64,000 bases of DNA from Beta vulgaris subsp. vulgaris (lineage: Eukaryota; Streptophyta; Magnoliopsida; Caryophyllales; Amaranthaceae), in assembly GCF_026745355.1 (NCBI RefSeq), contig NC_079202.1, positions 50,802,169 to 50,866,168 of the forward strand, given 5' to 3'. Shown in pieces: positions 60,501 through 64,000 of the stretch (its first letter is position 1; every line of letters starts with the position of its first letter). A model generated the notes under the pieces. It did no database searches. It was not told where the DNA came from and was given only the letters and a program-made list of their open reading frames with translations. Position numbers and translations under genes: made by a program.

Positions 60501-61195
60501 TTTTCATATTTAATTTCACATTTTCTCGTATTTGTCTAAAAAAATTATGTCGCATTATTTATTTGCTTCCTAAATTTTGCTTTTTCCTTTGTTTATTCAA
60601 CCAAAATGTTACAATTAATGTTCACTCACCAATTATTCTCCATTCTCTCTCCTAAAATCATCTTTTTCCATATACTAATATTTATTTAAATAAATAACAA
60701 AAATCTTTACTACCCCTACTTGCATAAATTACCGTAAAAAAAAGAAACGGAAATTATATTTTAAGACGGATGGAGTACATTATTACTTAATTTATCATAC
60801 ATTAGAAAAAAAAACATACTATACATGAAGAAAAATACAAGAATATATATATAATTACCTTCTAAGCTGGTGGAAGTAGTATCAACATCATCAAAAAAAA
60901 TATCATCGGAGTCATGGCGACGGCGGCGGTGGCTGAAGAAGGATGCAATGGCAAAGATCTTAGGAAGGGTAACATAGGATTTTGGCTTATTATGATATAA
61001 ATTATCATAAGATTTACATTTTTTTGAGTAATAATCATATTTTGAGCTTAATTTAGAGGACTTGGATTTAACACCTTGTTTGGCTGCTAAAATGAGGAGT
61101 CTTTCATCTAAGCATAGATGACAAACTCCTACAATTTCTTCTTTTGGGTGGAAATAACAGCATGCTCCATAGTCTCTGTAATATCCTTCATTCAT
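57559..61195 (-). CDS. Small OCTOPUS/DUF740-like protein, 240 aa, two exons
   Basis: Exon 1 61195-60859, intron 60858-57945 (2914 bp), exon 2 57944-57559 on the minus strand. The junction restores a split codon and gives TSTSLEDESFISIKFGDNGV. The N-terminal block CCYFHPKEEIVGVCHLCLDE, continuing RLLILAAKQ (residues 12-40), has the C-x-HP-E...G-C-x-x-CL-ERL pattern seen at the start of plant OCTOPUS/DUF740 proteins, plausibly a small metal-binding motif. The middle is basic (KIFAIASFFSHRRRRH). The C-terminal half has FISIKFGDNGVASWDK, RWRKRIGQLFQVIRWKKS and a run of six glycines, ending LKGRTKE. OCTOPUS proteins are polar plasma-membrane proteins of the phloem; this one is much shorter and its function is unknown. 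The family link is by motif only. The frame past the exon 1 donor is intron read-through. Confidence 0.75.
59775..59916 (-). mobile_element. tRNA-derived SINE in the OCTOPUS-like intron
   Basis: On the minus strand, GGGTAGCTCAGTGAAG resembles an A box and GGGTTCGATTCGTGC a B box 45 bases on, followed by a body ending in an A-rich stretch. The cloverleaf is incomplete, so it is called a SINE rather than a tRNA gene. Confidence 0.65.
60002..60164. mobile_element. Stowaway-like MITE in the OCTOPUS-like intron
   Basis: CTTCCTCCATTTTATAATAC and the complementary GTAATATGAAACGGAGGAAA, TA-flanked. Arms continue with ACTCACTTTTCA / AAAAGTGTAGCGAGT. Confidence 0.7.
60440..60777. mobile_element. Stowaway-like MITE next to the OCTOPUS-like exon 1
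   Basis: ACTTCGTCCCAAAATATAGT and the complementary ATTATATTTTAAGACGGATG, followed by GAGTAC, mark the ends. It lies within the intron, 81 bases from the exon 1 donor. Confidence 0.7.
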
Positions 61196-61401
61196 TTTTT
61201 AGTTTTTTTTTTCTTGGGGGTGGAAGAAGAAGGAAGTGTTTGTTTGGTGATAATTTGGTAGAAGAGGCTAAGGAGAGAGAAAAAGAAGAATAATAATAAA
61301 TGTATGAGAAAAGCTGATGAGCTTAAAAGGGCAAAAAGGTGCAAAAGGGTTTGTTTATTTATAAACTACAGTAGTACTACTATATTATATTCGAGTTTAT
61401 C
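61196..61401 (-). promoter_or_regulatory. 5' flank of the OCTOPUS-like gene
   Basis: Upstream of the start codon the minus strand is rich in TTCTTC/CTCTC pyrimidine tracts (61200-61290), typical of a plant leader, with a candidate TATA stretch (TTTATAAATAAACA, about 61350). Placement is inferred from position. Confidence 0.3.
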
Positions 61402-61560
61402 CATCATACATCCGGGTGTATCATGTGTATGGTATAGTTAGTAATAAATTTTACTCATTAACTCATTTGAAACTCTTTTTTTAGATATATTTTGTTTATT
61501 TGGATGATTTCAAATGAATAATGATCAATGAGGAAAAAAAATAGCATTAGGCGGAATATA
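61402..61560. repeat. Dispersed GGTGTACCATGCA-type repeat, copy 3
   Basis: CATCATACATCCGGGTGTAT, CATGTGTATGGTATAG and CAAATGAATAATGATCAATG match the copies at 22335 and 49725. Confidence 0.55.
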
Positions 61561-61582
61561 TGATAATCTTATGAAGTATTTA

Positions 61583-61817
61583 CTCCTCCCTTATTTGATT
61601 ATAACACTTTTCTTTTTAAGCTATTTTAAAATAATTGAAATACTTTCTATTTTTGGTAGCACTTTTGTGCAAAATGACTTTTATACCCCTACTTTTCCTA
61701 CCCTTTTTCTTCCTTCACATAATCACATGGGCAAAGTTGTCCCATGGCCCACCACAAATGCTTTCCTAAAAACCTATGCATACAAGGAGTGTTGCAATTA
61801 AATAAAAGCGGAGGAAA
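61583..61817. mobile_element. Stowaway-like MITE
   Basis: CTCCTCCCTTATTTGATTAT and the complementary GCAATTAAATAAAAGCGGAG, with inner AACACTTTT / AGTGTTG pairing. The open frame at 61571-61801 lies inside and is a by-product. Confidence 0.7.
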
Positions 61818-62002
61818 TATATATAATTTATTTAACAAAATATAGGTAAGATAAATTATATGAATAGCCGCCCCTTCTTTAGACCTTAAATTCCACCCCG
61901 CTTAATTAGATTGTGTTTACTTGATCTTAATTTATCCCAAATCTTACTTCGTAAATTTTGTATCTAAAAATAATTTTATTTTTGGTTTGAAATTGTCGTA
62001 TT

Positions 62003-62386
62003 TAGGGGTGATAATGAGACGAGACAACTCGCGAGCTACTCGAGATCAACTTGGTCAAAGCTCATGAACTCAAATTAGCTCGAATCGAACTCGAGCTCGA
62101 CTCGAGATGTTGTTGGGTTGAGTTGAGCAACTCGATACTCGATTCGAAAACTCGTGAGAAACTCGAGTACCCAATTATCAGTAGCAAAATACCTAACCTC
62201 GACATTTTCTATCTTATTGTTGTTTTAAACATGATACACTTGCAAGCTACTCGAAATCTACTTGGTCAATGCTCGGACAAAACTCGACTCGAGTGAGCTC
62301 GACTCCACTCAAACTCGACTCGAAATGCTAACGAGTCGAGTCGAGCTAGCTAAACTTAAACTCGGCTTGCATCATTGTCACCCCTA
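62003..62386. mobile_element. hAT-like element filled with degenerate CTCGAG repeats, 384 bp
   Basis: Ends TAGGGGTGATAATGA and TCATTGTCACCCCTA (imperfect) are flanked by GTCGTATT and GTCATATT, an 8-bp duplication with one change. The interior is dominated by ACTCGAGCTCGACTCGAG-type units. No coding content. Confidence 0.75.
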
Positions 62387-63105
62387 GTCATATTCATACC
62401 TAAATTGTCTCAAAACAACTTATTTTTTGAGCTTATCTAAACTTATTTTGGCTAAACTTCTCTATATATCCAAACATATTTTGTCTGAAGTAAGTAAAAT
62501 TACTTGAATTGTACTGCCCATTCGATCCTTATAGTTGACACCATAACCTAATAAGCCACGTGTGACAAAGTATTTTCTTTTATATTGTAAAGAGAAGGAT
62601 ATTCACCAGAAATCAATTCTCACACTTGCTAATAAGAGGAAAAGGTAATTCACTAGAAATTAATTAACCAGAAGTCAATTCTAACCCCATACCTCTATCT
62701 GAGGTAAGAGTTTTACTAAGTGAGCCAAAGCAAATTTGTTGCTTGATTTCTTATAATATCATATACTCTATAGGTAGGCATCCATAGGGGAGAGTAGTGC
62801 TATACTTTTTATGGTAACAAGAAAGGCTCTACCGAATCAGCAATATTTACAAATTAATCAATCTAATTTAATAAATTAAATCCTAAATAGTAGGAAAAAT
62901 GATAAAAGAATTCTCGCTTTTAAATAGCCTATAATAAAATTTGATCCTATAACATTAATGTTGTTATAAGAGCCCCAAATATGACTTGGTGAAGTACTAA
63001 TTTACCTGATTGGTATGCTATATATATTCCTAATAATACTATACTCGGTCACCCCCTCAAAATAAAAAATTTACTATACTCGGTCATAGTGTATGTAACA
63101 TTATG
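62387..63105. other. Intergenic with a possible SINE relic
   Basis: Near 62680-62740 the minus strand reads TGGCTCACTTAGTAAAAC and GGTTAGAATTGAC, weak A- and B-box matches. Otherwise AT-rich, without a gene. Confidence 0.3.
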
Positions 63106-63701
63106 TAGACCTCGCAATCGGACCAATCGGATCGGATTCGGACCGGACCAATTCAGATGCGACCATTTTCGGATCAAGTTACATTCGGACTGGGATCGGA
63201 CCGTTTCGGATTGGGTCATCGTCCGGACTATTATTTCGGATCGGAATCGGACCGGACCAATTCAGATCGGACCGTTTTCGGATCAAGTTACATTCGGACC
63301 AGATCGGATCATTTTGGATTGGGTCATCGTTCGAACTATTATTTCGGATCGGAATCGAACTATGGTGGAATGAATGAAATACTTATGCCAATGATATTTT
63401 TTTTTATATAAAAAAACGGGTAAGTTTCGGGTATTTCGGATCAAAGCCTAATCGAAACCAATAATTTCGGATCGGTTTACCTTCGGGTCAGATCAGTTTT
63501 AGATCGGCTCGGATCGGTTTCGGATCGGGTAAGATTATATCGGACCGTTCGGATTTCGGATGAGTTTCGGATCGGGACTCGAACCGGATCGGGACCGTTT
63601 CGGATTCGGGTCAAGGTTCGGACCATCTCGTTTGGACCCAGATCGGACCACGGATCGGATATTTCGGACCGGATTTTCGGATCAAAACTTTGCGAGGTCT
63701 A
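63106..63701. mobile_element. hAT-like element filled with degenerate CGGATCGGAC repeats, 596 bp
   Basis: Perfect 12-bp inverted ends TAGACCTCGCAA / TTGCGAGGTCTA and a perfect 8-bp duplication ACATTATG on both sides. The interior repeats TTCGGATCGGA/GGACCGTTTCGG motifs, and 63110-63260 and 63240-63370 form a near tandem duplication of about 120 bases. Open frames inside translate the repeats. The perfect duplication suggests a fairly recent insertion. Confidence 0.85.
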
Positions 63702-64000
63702 ACATTATGCCATGACAATCTAAATAAGGTCAGGAAATTCAGGTTCAAGATTACACAATTAAAGAGTTGGGTGGGATTTTGGCGATCTAAGAATGAAGGT
63801 CCAGCAGTGCATTAAGTCGGACTTAATGTTTAGTCTTTATATCTATGCTCACGAACAATGTGGTTTACATATTATTACATATATCTAAATATCCTTTGCC
63901 ATTGTATCTGATAGCTTAGAGTGTATTATGTTGTTCACTTCGCCTTTTAACTATTTGAACTAATTATTAGGCCCGAGCTATGCCACAAGTAAAAAAAGTT
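63702..64000. other. Window end, nothing recognised
   Basis: AT-rich non-coding DNA up to the window edge. Confidence 0.5.

Noticed and set aside
63089..63411. Arg/Asp-rich frames
   Set aside because: They translate the CGGATCGGAC repeats of the hAT-like element in two frames.

Overview
This window is nuclear DNA from a flowering plant. It has long AT-rich introns and intergenic DNA, GT-AG splice sites, plant genes, and a dense, nested set of plant transposons. The PsbS precursor, including its transit peptide, looks very like the spinach protein as I remember it, so I infer a Chenopodiaceae/Amaranthaceae genome (Caryophyllales). That placement is an inference; no database was searched.

Five conventional protein-coding genes are supported. 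In order they are: cytosolic leucyl-tRNA synthetase (minus strand, 2507-5770, one coding exon, probably with a leader exon about 4 kb upstream); the photoprotection protein PsbS (plus, 16306-21721, four exons); a small CxxC-type protein of the At4g08330 type (plus, 27290-30538, two exons); the mitochondrial F1-ATPase assembly factor ATP11 (plus, 43133-46745, four coding exons); and a small OCTOPUS/DUF740-like protein (minus, 57559-61195, two exons). A sixth coding unit, an intron-free cytochrome c6A-like frame, lies inside PsbS intron 2 on the same strand. It is the most unusual gene-level observation here.

Most of the rest is mobile DNA, and the insertion order can often be read from target-site duplications. 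At 23.1-26.9 kb a decayed LINE is interrupted by a TGATAAG...CTTATCA solo LTR (5-bp duplication) and by an Ac/Ds-like element. At 31.9-37.0 kb a 360-bp MITE was split by a Copia retrotransposon (CCCTA duplication) that has lost almost all of its 5' LTR. At 37.0-40.1 kb a Mutator-like element (9-bp duplication) full of AAAGTAACC-type subterminal repeats was entered by a 987-bp hAT element with a perfect 8-bp duplication. At 40.2-42.6 kb a larger inverted-repeat element encloses a PIF/Harbinger-like MITE built from TTCAG pentamers. Three short Helitrons, several tRNA-derived SINEs, about ten Stowaway-like MITEs and a group of hAT-like elements filled with degenerate short repeats complete the picture. 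PsbS intron 3 carries a 120-bp tandem array and a 20-bp minisatellite with a 60-bp higher-order period.

The genes are unrelated housekeeping and photosynthesis genes and form no operon or gene cluster. I found no rRNA, no intact tRNA, no CRISPR array and no convincing new multi-gene system. The best leads for new biology are the nested cytochrome c6A frame, the repeat-filled MITEs, and the exon-like segments in the long leader region of leucyl-tRNA synthetase.
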